The notes below the pieces were generated by a model that had not been told where the DNA came from, made no database searches, and saw only the letters and a program-made list of their open reading frames with translations. A program made the position numbers and the translations under genes. A DNA stretch of 64,000 nt from Oceanicaulis alexandrii DSM 11625 (lineage in GTDB: Bacteria; Pseudomonadota; Alphaproteobacteria; Caulobacterales; Maricaulaceae): positions 248,001 through 312,000 of the forward strand of contig NZ_ATUP01000001.1 of NCBI RefSeq assembly GCF_000420265.1, in the 5' to 3' direction. Numbering within the stretch: the first letter of the stretch is position 1; each line of letters begins with the position of its first letter. This document shows, one piece after another, positions 26,149 to 35,998 of this stretch.

Positions 26149-26862
26149 ATGGTTCGCTCCGCCGCCTATTTCGTCGCCTACTGGCTGATCACCGCCGTGT
26201 TCGCCCTCGCCTGCTCCCTGCTGGCCCTGTTGCCAGGTCGCAAACCGCTTGCCTATGGCATCCAGCTTTATGGCTCCGCCCAGCGCGTCGCGCTGTTCTT
26301 CATCGCCGGGATCAGCATCGAGGTGCGCGGCAAGGACCGCTTGCCGCGAGAGCCCAGCGTCATCGCCGCCAAGCATCAAAGCTGGGGCGACGGCTTTGTG
26401 ATGATTTCCGAACTGGCCCAGCTGTCCTTCGTGGCGGGCGATCATCTGTACAAATTCCCTTTGGTCGGCCGCATCCTCAACAAGCTCGGGGCCATCGTCC
26501 TGTCCAATGGCGGCGGAGACGACGCCCGCGCCCGGATGAACGACAGCCTGGACATGCTTCGGCATGAGCGCCGTGACGTGCTGATCTATCCCGAAGGCCA
26601 TCTGGCCGCGCCGGGCGAGAAACACGCCTATCGCAAGGGCGTCTGGCACCTCTACGCTGACCTGAACCGCCCGTGCACGCCGGTCGCCACCAATCTAGGG
26701 CTGGCGTGGAACCAGCAATCCTTTCGCAAGACGCCGGGCCGCGCCGTTGTGGAGTTTCTCGATCCCATCGAGCCCGGCCTTGAGAAAGATGAATTCATGG
26801 CGCGCCTTGAGGCCGTGATTGAAGCGCGCACCGACGCGCTGGTGAAGGAGGGGCTGACATGA
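26149..26862 (+). CDS. PlsC-family acyltransferase in TetR-controlled operon
   Basis: A 237-residue acyltransferase with N-terminal membrane segment (about 6-28), H-x4-D in AAKHQSWGDG and the YPEGHL loop. AAGGAGG precedes the ATG. It is followed with a 4-base overlap (ATGA) by the MFS carrier. In E. coli the carrier LplT and the acyltransferase Aas import and re-acylate lysophospholipids, so this pair may do the same, although the acyl donor-activating domain of Aas is absent here. Confidence 0.9.
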   Translation: MVRSAAYFVAYWLITAVFALACSLLALLPGRKPLAYGIQLYGSAQRVALFFIAGISIEVRGKDRLPREPSVIAAKHQSWGDGFVMISELAQLSFVAGDHLYKFPLVGRILNKLGAIVLSNGGGDDARARMNDSLDMLRHERRDVLIYPEGHLAAPGEKHAYRKGVWHLYADLNRPCTPVATNLGLAWNQQSFRKTPGRAVVEFLDPIEPGLEKDEFMARLEAVIEARTDALVKEGLT

Positions 26863-28166
26863 GCCTGAAAATCGTCTCGACCCTGATGACCCAGCGCCGC
26901 TTCCTGCCGCTCTGGCTGGCGCAAACCCTGGGCGCCTTTAACGACAATCTGTTCCGCTATGCGCTGGTGGCGCTCGCCACCTATCAGGGCTGGACGGTGT
27001 TCGGTCTCGACAACGCCGTCATGGTGCCGCTGGCCGCCACGGCCTTCACCGTGCCTATCTTCGCCTTCTCCGCCATCGCCGGACAGGTGGCCGACCGCTA
27101 CGACCGCACCAAGATCATGCGCATCGCCAAATTCGCCGAGATCATCCTGATGGTCCTGGCGGCGATCGGCTTCCTGTTCCAGCTGCCGCTGGCGCTGCTC
27201 CTGACCCTCTTCCTGATGGGCGTGCAGTCGACCTTCTTCCTGCCGGCGCGCAATTCCGCCCTGCCCTCCCTGATGGAGCCGCACGAGCTGGTCCCCGCCA
27301 ATGCAGCGCTGTCCGGCGCCATCAATGTGGCGATCCTGTCGGGCGCCATTGGCGGCACCTTGCTGATCGCGCCGGACTGGGGCGTGCCGCTGATCAGCGC
27401 GCTTCTGGTGGTCATGGCGGTGCTGGGCTGGATCGCCATGCGCCAGCAAACCCCGGCGCCGGGCGGCAATCCCGATCTGAAAGTCCGCTGGGGGCTGCTG
27501 GGCGTCCTGTGGGAGACCCCGCGCATGCTCGGTCACGCCCTGCGCGCGCCTGAGGTGCTGCGGCCTCTCCTGGGCGTCGCCTGGTTCTGGATGCTGGCGG
27601 CGGCGGTGATCACCGTGCTGCCATTGTTCACCCGCGATGTTCTGAGCGCCGATGAAGGCGTAGTGGCGGTCTTCCAGCTGATCTTCACCATAGGCGCTGC
27701 GCTCGGGGCCGTGATCTGCGGCGCGCTGTCAAAATCGGGCGATGCGCTGCGCTTCTCCCTGATCGGCGCGATCCTCTTGACCGTCTTCCCCCTCGACATC
27801 GCGCTGTACACGATGAACCGGGCGCCGGGGCTTGAGCTGATCAACGCCGCAGACTTCCTGTCCGACCGCGAGAACTGGCGCATCCTCTTTGATCTGACCC
27901 TCTCCGCCGTGGGCGGCGGGCTGTTCCTGGTGCCGTTGCAGGCCATGGCTCAGCGCCGCGCCAAGGCGGAGATGCGCGGGCGGCTGCTGGCGGCGTCGGG
28001 CGTGCTCAACGGGCTGGGCGGCACATTGGGGCCTTTGGTGCTTCTGATCATCGGCGCGGTCAGCGCGCCGCTGCAAACCGCCTTCGTCTTCGTCGCCCTG
28101 GGATCGCTGGGAGCGGTCGCCTTCATTATCTGGCGCATGCTGTCGCGACGAAAAAGCCCTCAGTGA
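26859..28166 (+). CDS. MFS transporter, LplT-like
   Basis: A 435-residue carrier with about 12 hydrophobic segments. The opening LAQTLGAFNDNLFRYALVAL and the segment SAIAGQVADRYDRTKIM resemble LplT and the carrier half of MFS-acyltransferase fusions, which move lysophospholipids across the inner membrane. Translation is coupled to the acyltransferase gene by a 4-base overlap. Another substrate cannot be excluded. A small hairpin CCCTCAG/CTGAGGG overlaps the stop. Confidence 0.85.
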   Translation: MSLKIVSTLMTQRRFLPLWLAQTLGAFNDNLFRYALVALATYQGWTVFGLDNAVMVPLAATAFTVPIFAFSAIAGQVADRYDRTKIMRIAKFAEIILMVLAAIGFLFQLPLALLLTLFLMGVQSTFFLPARNSALPSLMEPHELVPANAALSGAINVAILSGAIGGTLLIAPDWGVPLISALLVVMAVLGWIAMRQQTPAPGGNPDLKVRWGLLGVLWETPRMLGHALRAPEVLRPLLGVAWFWMLAAAVITVLPLFTRDVLSADEGVVAVFQLIFTIGAALGAVICGALSKSGDALRFSLIGAILLTVFPLDIALYTMNRAPGLELINAADFLSDRENWRILFDLTLSAVGGGLFLVPLQAMAQRRAKAEMRGRLLAASGVLNGLGGTLGPLVLLIIGAVSAPLQTAFVFVALGSLGAVAFIIWRMLSRRKSPQ

Positions 28167-28212
28167 GCTGAGGGCTCGCCAAACCGCTCTCTTCGGTATA
28201 TTCGAGCGGGCC

Positions 28213-29367
28213 ATGGAATGGATCGCCGATACTGAGTCCCTGGCCCAAGCGTGTGCGAAGCTGCGTGAAGCCGAGTTTGTCGCCGTAGACACCGAGTTTA
28301 TGCGCGAGAGCACGTTCTGGCCGCAGCTGTGCCTGATACAGGCGGCGGGCGACGAGACCGAAGTGCTGATCGACCCGCTGGCCGAAGGTCTCGACCTTCA
28401 GCCCTTCTATGACCTGCTGACAGATCAGAGCGTCATGAAGGTGTTTCACGCCTGTCGGCAGGATCTGGAAATCTTCTTTCACGAGGGCGGCGGGCTGATC
28501 CCGAAACCGCTGTTTGACAGCCAGATCGCCGCCATGGCCGTGGGCCTGGGCGATTCCGTGTCTTACGACAATCTGGTGCGTGCGCTGGTGAAGGTGAATC
28601 TCGACAAGGGCTCGCGTTTCACCGACTGGTCGCGCCGCCCGCTGTCTGACAAGCAAAAGGAATATGCGCTCGCGGATGTGACCCATCTGCGCGACCTGTT
28701 CCCGATCCTGCGTGAGAAACTCGCCAAAGTGGGCCGCGAAGCCTGGCTGGCCGAGGAGATGAAAACCCTCACCGACCCGGCCACCTATCAGATGCATCCT
28801 GAAGACGCCTGGAAGCGTCTGAAACTGCGCAAGACCACCGCGAAATGGCTGGCGGGGCTGAAGGCCGCCGCCGAATGGCGCGAGACCGAAGCGCAGACCC
28901 GCGACATTCCCCGCTCTCGCATCATCAAGGATGACGGCCTGTACGAGCTGGCGCACGCCAGCCCGACCTCGCTGGATGACCTGAAGAATCTGCGCGCCGT
29001 GCCCAAGGGCTTTGAACGCTCCAAGCCCGCCGAGCGCCTGATCGCGATCATGCAAGAAGCGCTGGCCGACCCCAAAGCCTATGCGCCCAAGGTGGACAAG
29101 CCCGAAGCCAGCCCGCCCAATCTGGGGCCGATCATCGAAATCCTGAAAGTCTTCCTCAAGGTCGTCTCCGAGCAGGAGGGCGTCGCCAGCCGGCTGATCG
29201 CCACCGTGCCCGATCTCGAGAAGCTCGCCGCCGACGACGAGGCTGACATTCCCGCCCTCAAGGGCTGGCGCCGCGACGTGTTCGGCGCCGAAGCCCTGCG
29301 CCTCAAACGCGGCGAGATCGCCCTGGTGCTGGAAAACGGCAAGGTCGAGGCTGTCGAGCTGGAATAG
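28213..29367 (+). CDS. rnd: Ribonuclease D
   Basis: 3'-5' exonuclease that trims tRNA and other small RNA 3' ends. The DEDDy exonuclease domain is visible as FVAVDTEFMRE (Asp, Glu), VFHACRQDLEIFF (Asp) and the final KEYALADVTHL (Tyr, Asp). An HRDC domain follows in the second half. The 384 residues match bacterial RNase D. ATG 28213 is 46 nt after the MFS stop, so read-through from the operon upstream is possible. Confidence 0.94.
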   Translation: MEWIADTESLAQACAKLREAEFVAVDTEFMRESTFWPQLCLIQAAGDETEVLIDPLAEGLDLQPFYDLLTDQSVMKVFHACRQDLEIFFHEGGGLIPKPLFDSQIAAMAVGLGDSVSYDNLVRALVKVNLDKGSRFTDWSRRPLSDKQKEYALADVTHLRDLFPILREKLAKVGREAWLAEEMKTLTDPATYQMHPEDAWKRLKLRKTTAKWLAGLKAAAEWRETEAQTRDIPRSRIIKDDGLYELAHASPTSLDDLKNLRAVPKGFERSKPAERLIAIMQEALADPKAYAPKVDKPEASPPNLGPIIEILKVFLKVVSEQEGVASRLIATVPDLEKLAADDEADIPALKGWRRDVFGAEALRLKRGEIALVLENGKVEAVELE

Positions 29368-29380
29368 CGGTTTCGCTATG

Positions 29381-29592
29381 GGTCCCCGGATCAAGTCCGA
29401 GGACCGAAATGCTAAGCCCGGCCCTCTCGGCCTTCGGACTTGATCCGGAGGCCCTTGAGAGGGAGTAGCGCTGCTCGTGGTTGATGTTTCAGCATTTCAT
29501 ACTCCCTCTCTCTCCCGGCGAAGGCCGGGACCCAGAGATCATCAAGCGCTGCACATCCGGCTCTGGATCCCCGCCTGCGCGGTGAAAGAGAT
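29381..29592. repeat. Cluster of intergenic inverted repeats
   Basis: Three inverted repeats are nested here. CGGATCAAGTCCGA (29387-29400) pairs exactly with TCGGACTTGATCCG (29434-29447). GAGAGGGAGTA (29457-29467) pairs with TACTCCCTCTC (29500-29510). CCCGGCGAAGGCCGGG (29514-29529) is followed by CCCAGAG and a later CTCTGGATCCCCGCC. The last type resembles short palindromic elements dispersed in alphaproteobacterial intergenic DNA. No gene is visible in this stretch. Confidence 0.7.
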
Positions 29593-29606
29593 CGTTCAAA
29601 TCCCAA

Positions 29607-29638
29607 ACAAAAAGCCCCGGTCCATGACCGGGGCTTTT
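29607..29638. terminator. Bidirectional terminator between rnd and pccB
   Basis: An 11-bp stem AAAGCCCCGGT / ACCGGGGCTTT with a 5-nt loop, with A-run before and TTTT after, serves both convergent genes. Confidence 0.85.
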
Positions 29639-29660
29639 CAAACATTCAGCGAGACATTCC

Positions 29661-31193
29661 CTAAAGCGGAATATTGTCGTGCTTCTTCCAGGGATTGGTG
29701 AGCTCTTTGCCGCGCAGGGTGCGCAGGGCCTTGATCAGGCGGTGGCGGGTGTTGTGAGGCTGGATCACATCATCCAGGAAACCGCGTGAGGCGGCCACGA
29801 ACGGGTTCGCGAACCGGTCTTCGTATTCCTTCACATGCTCGGCCATCTTGTCCGCGTCACCCAAATCCTTGCGGTGGATGATTTCCGCGGCGCCCTTGGC
29901 GCCCATCACCGCGATTTCCGCCGTCGGCCAGGCATAGTTCACATCGCCGCGCAAATGCTTGGACGCCATCACGTCATAGGCGCCGCCATAGGCCTTGCGG
30001 GTGATGACGGTGAGCTTCGGGACGGTGGCCTCGGCATAGGCGAACAACAGCTTCGCGCCATGCTTGATCAGCCCGCCATATTCCTGCTTCGTCCCCGGCA
30101 GGAAGCCCGGCACGTCCACAAAGGTGATCAGCGGAATTTCAAACGCATCGCAGAAGCGCACAAAGCGCGCGGCCTTCTTGGAGGCGTCAATGTCCAGAAC
30201 GCCGGCGAGGCTGAGCGGCTGGTTCGCCACAAAGCCCACGGTCTGGCCCTCCAGTCGGCCAAAGCCCACCACGATATTGGTGGCGTAATCGGGCGCGATC
30301 TCGAAGAAATCGCCCTCATCGGCCACTTTGGCGATCAATTCCTTGATGTCATAAGGCTTGTTGGGGTTCGGCGGGACCAGCGTATCCAGGCTGGGCTCGA
30401 CGCGGTCTGGCGCGTCAAAGACCTCGCGCACGGGCGGGTCTTCACGGTTGGAGGCGGGCAGGAAGTCGATCAGGCGGCGCACCTGGACCAGCGCCTCGAT
30501 ATCGTTCTCGAACGCGCCTTCGGCGACGCCGGATTTCTTGGCGTGAACGGAGGCGCCGCCCAGCTCTTCATGGGTGACGATCTCGTTGGTGACGGTTTTC
30601 ACCACGTCCGGGCCCGTCACATACATGTAGGAGGTGTCCTTCACCATGAAGATGAAGTCGGTGATGGCGGGCGAATAGACATCGCCGCCCGCGCACGGCC
30701 CCATGATGACGGAGATTTGCGGAATGACGCCCGAAGCCAGCGTGTTACGCTGGAATATCTCGGCATAGCCGCCCAGCGCGTCCACGCCTTCCTGGATGCG
30801 AGCGCCGCCGGCGTCAAACAAGCCGATGATCGGCGCGCCGTTTTTCAGCGCCGCGTCCTGAACCTTGCAGATCTTGCGCGCATGAGCGGCGGACAGAGAG
30901 CCGCCGAACACGGTGAAATCCTTGGCGAACACATAGACCAGACGGCCATTGATGGTGCCCGAGCCCGTGACCACGCCGTCGCCGGGGATTTTCTTCTCGG
31001 CCATGCCGAACTCGGTGCAGTCATGTTCGACGAACATGTCGAACTCTTCAAAACTGCCCTCGTCCAGAAGCACGTCCAGACGTTCGCGCGCGCTCAGCTT
31101 GCCCTTGTCATGCTGGGCCTTGATGCGGGCTTCACCCCCGCCCATGCGGGCCGCTTCACGTTTCGCGTCGAGCTGTTCCAGGACGGCTTTCAT
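29661..31193 (-). CDS. pccB: Acyl-CoA carboxylase beta chain (propionyl-CoA carboxylase type)
   Basis: Carboxyltransferase subunit that moves CO2 from biotin to propionyl-CoA or a similar acyl-CoA. The 510 residues include the N-terminal crotonase-like half ([52 protein letters not shown]) and the second half ([45 protein letters not shown]). ATG 31193 ([20 protein letters not shown]) is preferred to one 15 nt upstream by length and GGGAG spacing. The biotinylated alpha chain is not in the window, and substrate choice between propionyl-CoA and others is not proven. Confidence 0.92.
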   Translation of the reverse strand: MKAVLEQLDAKREAARMGGGEARIKAQHDKGKLSARERLDVLLDEGSFEEFDMFVEHDCTEFGMAEKKIPGDGVVTGSGTINGRLVYVFAKDFTVFGGSLSAAHARKICKVQDAALKNGAPIIGLFDAGGARIQEGVDALGGYAEIFQRNTLASGVIPQISVIMGPCAGGDVYSPAITDFIFMVKDTSYMYVTGPDVVKTVTNEIVTHEELGGASVHAKKSGVAEGAFENDIEALVQVRRLIDFLPASNREDPPVREVFDAPDRVEPSLDTLVPPNPNKPYDIKELIAKVADEGDFFEIAPDYATNIVVGFGRLEGQTVGFVANQPLSLAGVLDIDASKKAARFVRFCDAFEIPLITFVDVPGFLPGTKQEYGGLIKHGAKLLFAYAEATVPKLTVITRKAYGGAYDVMASKHLRGDVNYAWPTAEIAVMGAKGAAEIIHRKDLGDADKMAEHVKEYEDRFANPFVAASRGFLDDVIQPHNTRHRLIKALRTLRGKELTNPWKKHDNIPL

Positions 31194-31275
31194 CAGCCAC
31201 ACTCCCAAGATTATTATTCATTATGCGCTTGCTAGCACCGGTTCGCGCTCCTGTGCAAATGTGCTGTAAAGCCAG

Positions 31276-31320
31276 CAAGACCCCGAGGCTCCCACCATCA
31301 AGCAGGGCCTCGGGGTCTTG
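31276..31320 (-). terminator. Long hairpin downstream of the chemoreceptor gene
   Basis: A perfect 14-bp stem CAAGACCCCGAGGC / GCCTCGGGGTCTTG with a 17-nt loop lies between the chemoreceptor stop and pccB. The following T-run is poor, so it may act as a weak terminator or as an RNA-stabilising end. Confidence 0.55.
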
Positions 31321-31348
31321 TCTGACCCATTTGTCTCAGGGTTGAGTG

Positions 31349-33658
31349 TCAGGCTGCGTTGGCGGCCTGTGACAACTCTCCTCCCGGAGCGCGCCGATAC
31401 TGGTCGAGCACCGAATTCAGATAACGCTCCATGGCGTCCAGGGCGGACCGCTCCATAGAAAGCTGAAGGCGCGTAATCCGCTCGGTGCTGCCTGCAATGC
31501 GAACAAAGACAGGCTCATGGTCCGGCAGGGTCAACTGACACCGCGTCCCTGACTCCATGGCGATATTCCCCTCAATCTCCACAATTGCAGGAGAAATCCT
31601 CATGATCGTGACCGGTTGCCTTTGCCCCCTCACCTCCAGATGGGCTGCGATATGAACAGGCTGGGGCGCAATGGCGTCACGCGTGCTGCTATCGCCGATG
31701 CCGTCGAGGAAGCTTCGCACCTCTTCTGAAAGCACCGATGCCTCTTCGCTGAGGCTGGAGGACGCCGTACGGACTTCCTGAGACGCTTCACGCGCGACCG
31801 CGCCGGCCACATTCACTTCTTCGATTTCACTTGTGATTTGTCCTGACTGATCCGCAAGCGCCCCCGCAGAGCGCGCAATTTCGTCTGTGGCGGCGCGCTG
31901 CTCTTCAGCGGCTGCAGCAACCGTCTCCGCCACCTCGTCCAGCGCCAGGATCGAGGACTGGATATCTTCCATCGCTTGCGTGGCGGTTGATGAGAGACTG
32001 GTGATGGATTTGATCGCATCGCCAATTTCATCCGTGGCCCGGCTCGTCTGTTCGGCCAGAGATTTGACCTCGCTGGCCACCACGGCGAAGCCCTTGCCTG
32101 CTTCACCGGCGCGCGCCGCTTCGATGGTCGCGTTAAGGGCCAGAAGATTGGTCTGGTCCGCGATCTCATTGATCAGGGACACAATACTGGACACCTGGTC
32201 GATCGCTTCGCCCAGCCGACCCACATCGGCGCCAGCTTCATCAGCTCTGTCTTTCACTGATTTGCTCATCTGGGAGGTGCGCGTCGCCTGTTCCCCGATT
32301 TCGGCGACTGAGGCGTTCATCTCCTGAGCGGCCGAGGCGATGGTTTCGATCGCCTGTTGCGCCTGCACCATTGCGCGGGCCACGGAATTCGCCTTGGCGT
32401 GAGTCTGGTCGGCGGCCTTTTCCATATTTTGCGCCGTACCGCCCATGGAGGACGAGGATTGGTCAAATCGCTGCATGACCCCGGCCGTGGATTTGCCGAA
32501 CATCGCCACAAGCTGATCAATCGCATCCTGACGGTGCCGCTGCTCCTGAACCTTCACCAGGCGCTCTTGCTCAAGCTTGACGCGATCCCTGGAATTCTCC
32601 GCCAGCACGAACAACGCCCGCGCCATGGCGCCCATCTCGTCATGTCGGTCAACGCCTGGAACTTCGGTCTCCAGCCGCCCCTCCGCCAGATTGGTCATGG
32701 ACGCAGTCAACGCAGTGACCGGCGTGACAATCGAGCGAATAAGCACGAAGGCGGCGGCGGCGCCCAGGGCGACCGCAAGCGCAAGAACTAATCCGATCTG
32801 GACAAACGCGGCCGCTTTAGCGGCCACCAGCTCATTCAAGGCCATTGTCTTGGAGTGGTTGGCCACCTCCACCATGGCGTTAATGGCGGTCATGGAAGCG
32901 GGCACGCGTTGATCAAAAAACGCACTATTGGCGCTTTGCTCTTCAGACATGGCCTGCGCCAGCAAATCCAGCCCCGTGTCGAACCGCTCCAAACCCTCAG
33001 GCAAACGCATGGACGGAGCCTCAAGCAAACTCGCCAGACGTGAGGCTTCCTCGATTTCCAACCGGGCGCCCGCCAGGTCGGTTGCGTTCAGATCATCCAA
33101 AAAGCGGTTCGCCAGATTGCGAGCTTGAGCGATGTGAAACAGCACAGTCATGACGCCTGGGTCTGTCCCTGAGCCGAGCTGCACCGCTTGAAGGTCCTGC
33201 GTCATCCGCTCTCCGGTCTGACGCAATTGCTCCTCAACAATCAGGTTTCGCTCCACACGCTCTCGCGCCATGAGCTCAAAGGCCTGGCGCAGCGCTGCGA
33301 GCTCCTCGCCTGCAGACTGCAACGCCGTTCGATAGGCTTCGTCAGGAGCAACATCGAGCGCCTCGGCCTGAGCCTGCTCAACAGCCTCGAACAAGGCCTG
33401 GGTCGCGTCAAAACGCGCTTGGGTGTTACGTGCGGCGTACTCCTTCGCCCCCCCGATGAAGTCCGTGGTACGGACTCTCAGCATATCCGCCGCCTCAACT
33501 TCCAGAGAGGCGGTCTCGTAATGCTTAAAGGCGGATGTGATCTGGTTCAGGCTGAACAAGGCGCTCGTTGCGATCAGCACAAGGCACAGACCCAAAACCG
33601 ACAATCCGACGACAATCCGCCGGGAAATCGGCCAGTTTCTCATGATGCTTGCAAGCAC
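31349..33658 (-). CDS. Methyl-accepting chemotaxis protein, with C-terminal extension
   Basis: Transmembrane chemoreceptor of 769 residues. TM1 is about 14-36, a large helical periplasmic sensor spans 37-283, TM2 is about 284-307, HAMP about 308-360, then the coiled-coil signalling domain with the hairpin tip ([20 protein letters not shown]). About 85 further residues (from 685) follow the signalling domain, PilZ-like in length and style but without the RxxxR and D/NxSxxG c-di-GMP motifs. GTG 33658 has GAGGAG 7 nt upstream and is preferred to ATG 33643. It is the last gene of the LOV kinase operon, 4 nt after the response regulator. Confidence 0.92.
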   Translation of the reverse strand: MLASIMRNWPISRRIVVGLSVLGLCLVLIATSALFSLNQITSAFKHYETASLEVEAADMLRVRTTDFIGGAKEYAARNTQARFDATQALFEAVEQAQAEALDVAPDEAYRTALQSAGEELAALRQAFELMARERVERNLIVEEQLRQTGERMTQDLQAVQLGSGTDPGVMTVLFHIAQARNLANRFLDDLNATDLAGARLEIEEASRLASLLEAPSMRLPEGLERFDTGLDLLAQAMSEEQSANSAFFDQRVPASMTAINAMVEVANHSKTMALNELVAAKAAAFVQIGLVLALAVALGAAAAFVLIRSIVTPVTALTASMTNLAEGRLETEVPGVDRHDEMGAMARALFVLAENSRDRVKLEQERLVKVQEQRHRQDAIDQLVAMFGKSTAGVMQRFDQSSSSMGGTAQNMEKAADQTHAKANSVARAMVQAQQAIETIASAAQEMNASVAEIGEQATRTSQMSKSVKDRADEAGADVGRLGEAIDQVSSIVSLINEIADQTNLLALNATIEAARAGEAGKGFAVVASEVKSLAEQTSRATDEIGDAIKSITSLSSTATQAMEDIQSSILALDEVAETVAAAAEEQRAATDEIARSAGALADQSGQITSEIEEVNVAGAVAREASQEVRTASSSLSEEASVLSEEVRSFLDGIGDSSTRDAIAPQPVHIAAHLEVRGQRQPVTIMRISPAIVEIEGNIAMESGTRCQLTLPDHEPVFVRIAGSTERITRLQLSMERSALDAMERYLNSVLDQYRRAPGGELSQAANAA

Positions 33659-33662
33659 GGGA

Positions 33663-34031
33663 TCACTCCTCGCTCAGTGAATTCACAAGTGAGACAAGTT
33701 CGCTGTTTTCGAACGGTTTGCGGATCGTCGCGTCCGCAAGGTTCTGACTGGCGGACAGCGCGTCTTCAGCGTCAATCAGGGCGCCGCCGCCGGATATCGC
33801 GATCAGCTTTCCCGCCAACCCGCCTGCGCGCAATTGCTCCAGCGTTTCCAGGCCATCCTGTTCCGGCATCAGCATGTCCACGACCGCGATATCGGGTCGG
33901 CAGCGCCGCGCAACCTCGATACCGGCGACACCGTCGGCCGCTTCTTCAATCTCGTGCCCGGCACGACTGAGTACACCGGCGATGGATCGCCGCACTCCAG
34001 GGACATCGTCAACAATCAAGACCTTGGCCAT
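33663..34031 (-). CDS. Single-domain response regulator
   Basis: A stand-alone receiver domain of 122 residues. The acidic pocket is D8/D9 in LIVDD, the phosphorylated aspartate is D52 in VVDMLMPE, S80 lies in AISGGG and K105 in RKPF. There is no output domain, so it acts like CheY-type or phosphotransfer receivers. It is encoded between the LOV histidine kinase (9 nt apart) and the chemoreceptor, so it is probably the kinase's partner. Confidence 0.92.
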   Translation of the reverse strand: MAKVLIVDDVPGVRRSIAGVLSRAGHEIEEAADGVAGIEVARRCRPDIAVVDMLMPEQDGLETLEQLRAGGLAGKLIAISGGGALIDAEDALSASQNLADATIRKPFENSELVSLVNSLSEE

Positions 34032-34040
34032 ATCAGACTC

Positions 34041-35150
34041 CTAAAGATGAGGGGCGTTGGAAGATGGAAACCGTAGTTCAAAACAGGCGCCCTTTGCGCG
34101 GGGCAGAAGTCGCACTTGGCCATGAGCTCGCGAGACCAGGTCAAAAACCACATACAGGCCGAGCCCAGCGCCTTTGCCGGCGGCTTTGGTCGTAAAGAAA
34201 GGCTCGAAAATCTTGTCCGCGACCTCAGGGCTCACGCCGGGTCCGTCATCCTCAACCGTGAGGACCAGATCGCTCTTGTCTGACTGCAGGCGAAGCGTGA
34301 CGTCCCCGGCGCTGCCCATCGCATGCGCGGCGTTCAGAATCAGATTCGTCAGGATCTGCTGCAGTCCTGCGCGCGACAGGTCACGTACAGCCAGCTCCTC
34401 AGTCGCCTCATTCGTGAAGGTCACCTGGACCGAGCTCGCAAGAGACCGTTTCACAAACGCCAGCGCGTCAGCAATCGCCGGCGCCAGAACCAGCTGCTCG
34501 CCGGCCTGAGGCGATGTGCGCGTATATGTGAGAATCTCAGCGACAAGATCCCGCGCATCACGGGCGCTCTGAACCATCAGGTCCAGATCCGCTCTGGATT
34601 GAATCGCATGTTCGGGCAGGTCCTCAGCAACGAGTTCCGGCAAGGAAATCAGCGGCTGGAGCAAATTGTTGATCTCGTGCGCCACACCGCCCGCAAGACG
34701 CCCTAGCGCCTCGATCTTTTGACGGTGATGCTCGGCGAGACGGGCGGCGCGAATCTGCGTCACGTCGTGCTGCAACCCGATATAGGCGCGCACCGTTCCG
34801 CGTGGCCCGCAGAGCGGCGACAGATGGAGCGCATTCCAGAACGTCTCGCCATTCCTGCGATAATTGAGCAGATCAATACGAAGGGACTCGCCCCGGCGAA
34901 TGGCGTTTCGCATTGCGCTAATCGCATCAGGGTCTGTATCAGGCCCCTGCAGGAAACGGCAGTTTCGACCGATCACCTCGTCCCGACGATACCCGGTCGT
35001 ATCCAGAAAAGCCTGATTGACGAAGGTCAAAGGGCCATCTGGATGCGACATGTCGGCTATGGTGATACTGACTTCGCACGCTTCGATCGCCTGCCCTAAA
35101 AGATTGGCGTCTGGAAGATCGACAGGGGGAGAGATCTCAAGATTACGCAT
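34041..35150 (-). CDS. LOV-domain histidine kinase (blue-light sensor)
   Basis: Soluble sensor kinase of 369 residues. The N-terminal PAS domain is a LOV domain: GRNCRFLQGPDTDP with the flavin-adduct cysteine at about C64, plus LLNYRRNGETFWN and GLQHDVT, the FMN-binding Asn and Gln positions. Next comes a HisKA domain with the phosphorylated His (about H158) in GGVAHEINNLLQPL, then an HATPase_c domain with N box (LILNAAHAM), DDGPGV and GKGAGLGL. It is not of the HWE type seen in Caulobacter LovK. ATG 35150 with AAGGAG upstream fits better than 35177. It heads the operon with the response regulator and chemoreceptor. Confidence 0.93.
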   Translation of the reverse strand: MRNLEISPPVDLPDANLLGQAIEACEVSITIADMSHPDGPLTFVNQAFLDTTGYRRDEVIGRNCRFLQGPDTDPDAISAMRNAIRRGESLRIDLLNYRRNGETFWNALHLSPLCGPRGTVRAYIGLQHDVTQIRAARLAEHHRQKIEALGRLAGGVAHEINNLLQPLISLPELVAEDLPEHAIQSRADLDLMVQSARDARDLVAEILTYTRTSPQAGEQLVLAPAIADALAFVKRSLASSVQVTFTNEATEELAVRDLSRAGLQQILTNLILNAAHAMGSAGDVTLRLQSDKSDLVLTVEDDGPGVSPEVADKIFEPFFTTKAAGKGAGLGLYVVFDLVSRAHGQVRLLPRAKGACFELRFPSSNAPHL

Positions 35151-35257
35151 GGCGCCCGAACACTCCTTCGGACGCATTTCGCGCGCATAAGATTAACGGT
35201 AAGTGCCGCTAGTGATCCCCTGAGGGGAAGCCGCCTGGCTCGCAACAACTTAAGGAA

Positions 35258-35998
35258 TTACACTTCTGCCTCATCAAGCGCCCGCATCACGGTCTCGCAG
35301 GCGATCAGATCGCGCTTGCGATTGGCGGCGGCCAAAGCGGCCTCTGAATCCTCGCCCCAGCGTTCGGTCTGGTAATCGTCATCCACGCGCGCGGCGGTCC
35401 AGACGGCCTCTGCGTCGGCCTCACCTTCCAACAATGCAAACGCCAGAATCGCCGAGCCGAGAATTGGCGTGGCGCTGACCAGCGCCGTCAACCGGAGATC
35501 ATCCTGGGCCAGCGCCCGCGCCTTCAGCGCCTCGATCGAGCTTTCAGGCTGCTCCAGCGCCAATACGGTCGCGGCCGCGTTGAGCGGTGCGTCCAGAGCG
35601 GTTTTCGCCCACTCAAGATACGGATCCCACAGTTCAGCCTGTCGCGCGGCGAGACCGGACTCGTCGGCGCGATGGCTCAAAAGATCTGTGCGTCCGAACT
35701 TCGCCACTTCCTCCGCAGCGCCCTCGCGCACGCCTTCGATACGGTCGAGCGCCACATGCAGGATGCGCGTGATCGGCATGGTGAAGGGATCGATCACTGT
35801 CTCCTGCGCCGACCATTCCGCCGCCAGCGCCTGAGCCAGCGTTTCGGACGGCACTTGCAAGGCGCGCTTGGCGGGAGTTTTCACCGGGCGTCCGTCCAAA
35901 AGCACCGACCAGCCGCCTTCGCCGGGCTGAAGGCTGACCTCTTTGTAGAACCGTTTGGGCAATTCGCGGTTTTCCGCCTTGGCTTTCGACATGCTCAT
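35258..35998 (-). CDS. ATP12-family chaperone for F1-ATPase assembly
   Basis: Homologue of the mitochondrial Atp12 chaperone, which helps assemble the F1 alpha subunits. Of 246 residues, KRFYKEVSL, GWSVLLDGRPVKTPAKRAL and VIDPFTMPITRILHVALDRI are the family marks. It overlaps the HAD-gene stop by 4 bases (ATGA), giving coupled translation. This order after rluC and a HAD phosphatase is conserved in related bacteria. Confidence 0.92.
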   Translation of the reverse strand: MSMSKAKAENRELPKRFYKEVSLQPGEGGWSVLLDGRPVKTPAKRALQVPSETLAQALAAEWSAQETVIDPFTMPITRILHVALDRIEGVREGAAEEVAKFGRTDLLSHRADESGLAARQAELWDPYLEWAKTALDAPLNAAATVLALEQPESSIEALKARALAQDDLRLTALVSATPILGSAILAFALLEGEADAEAVWTAARVDDDYQTERWGEDSEAALAAANRKRDLIACETVMRALDEAEV

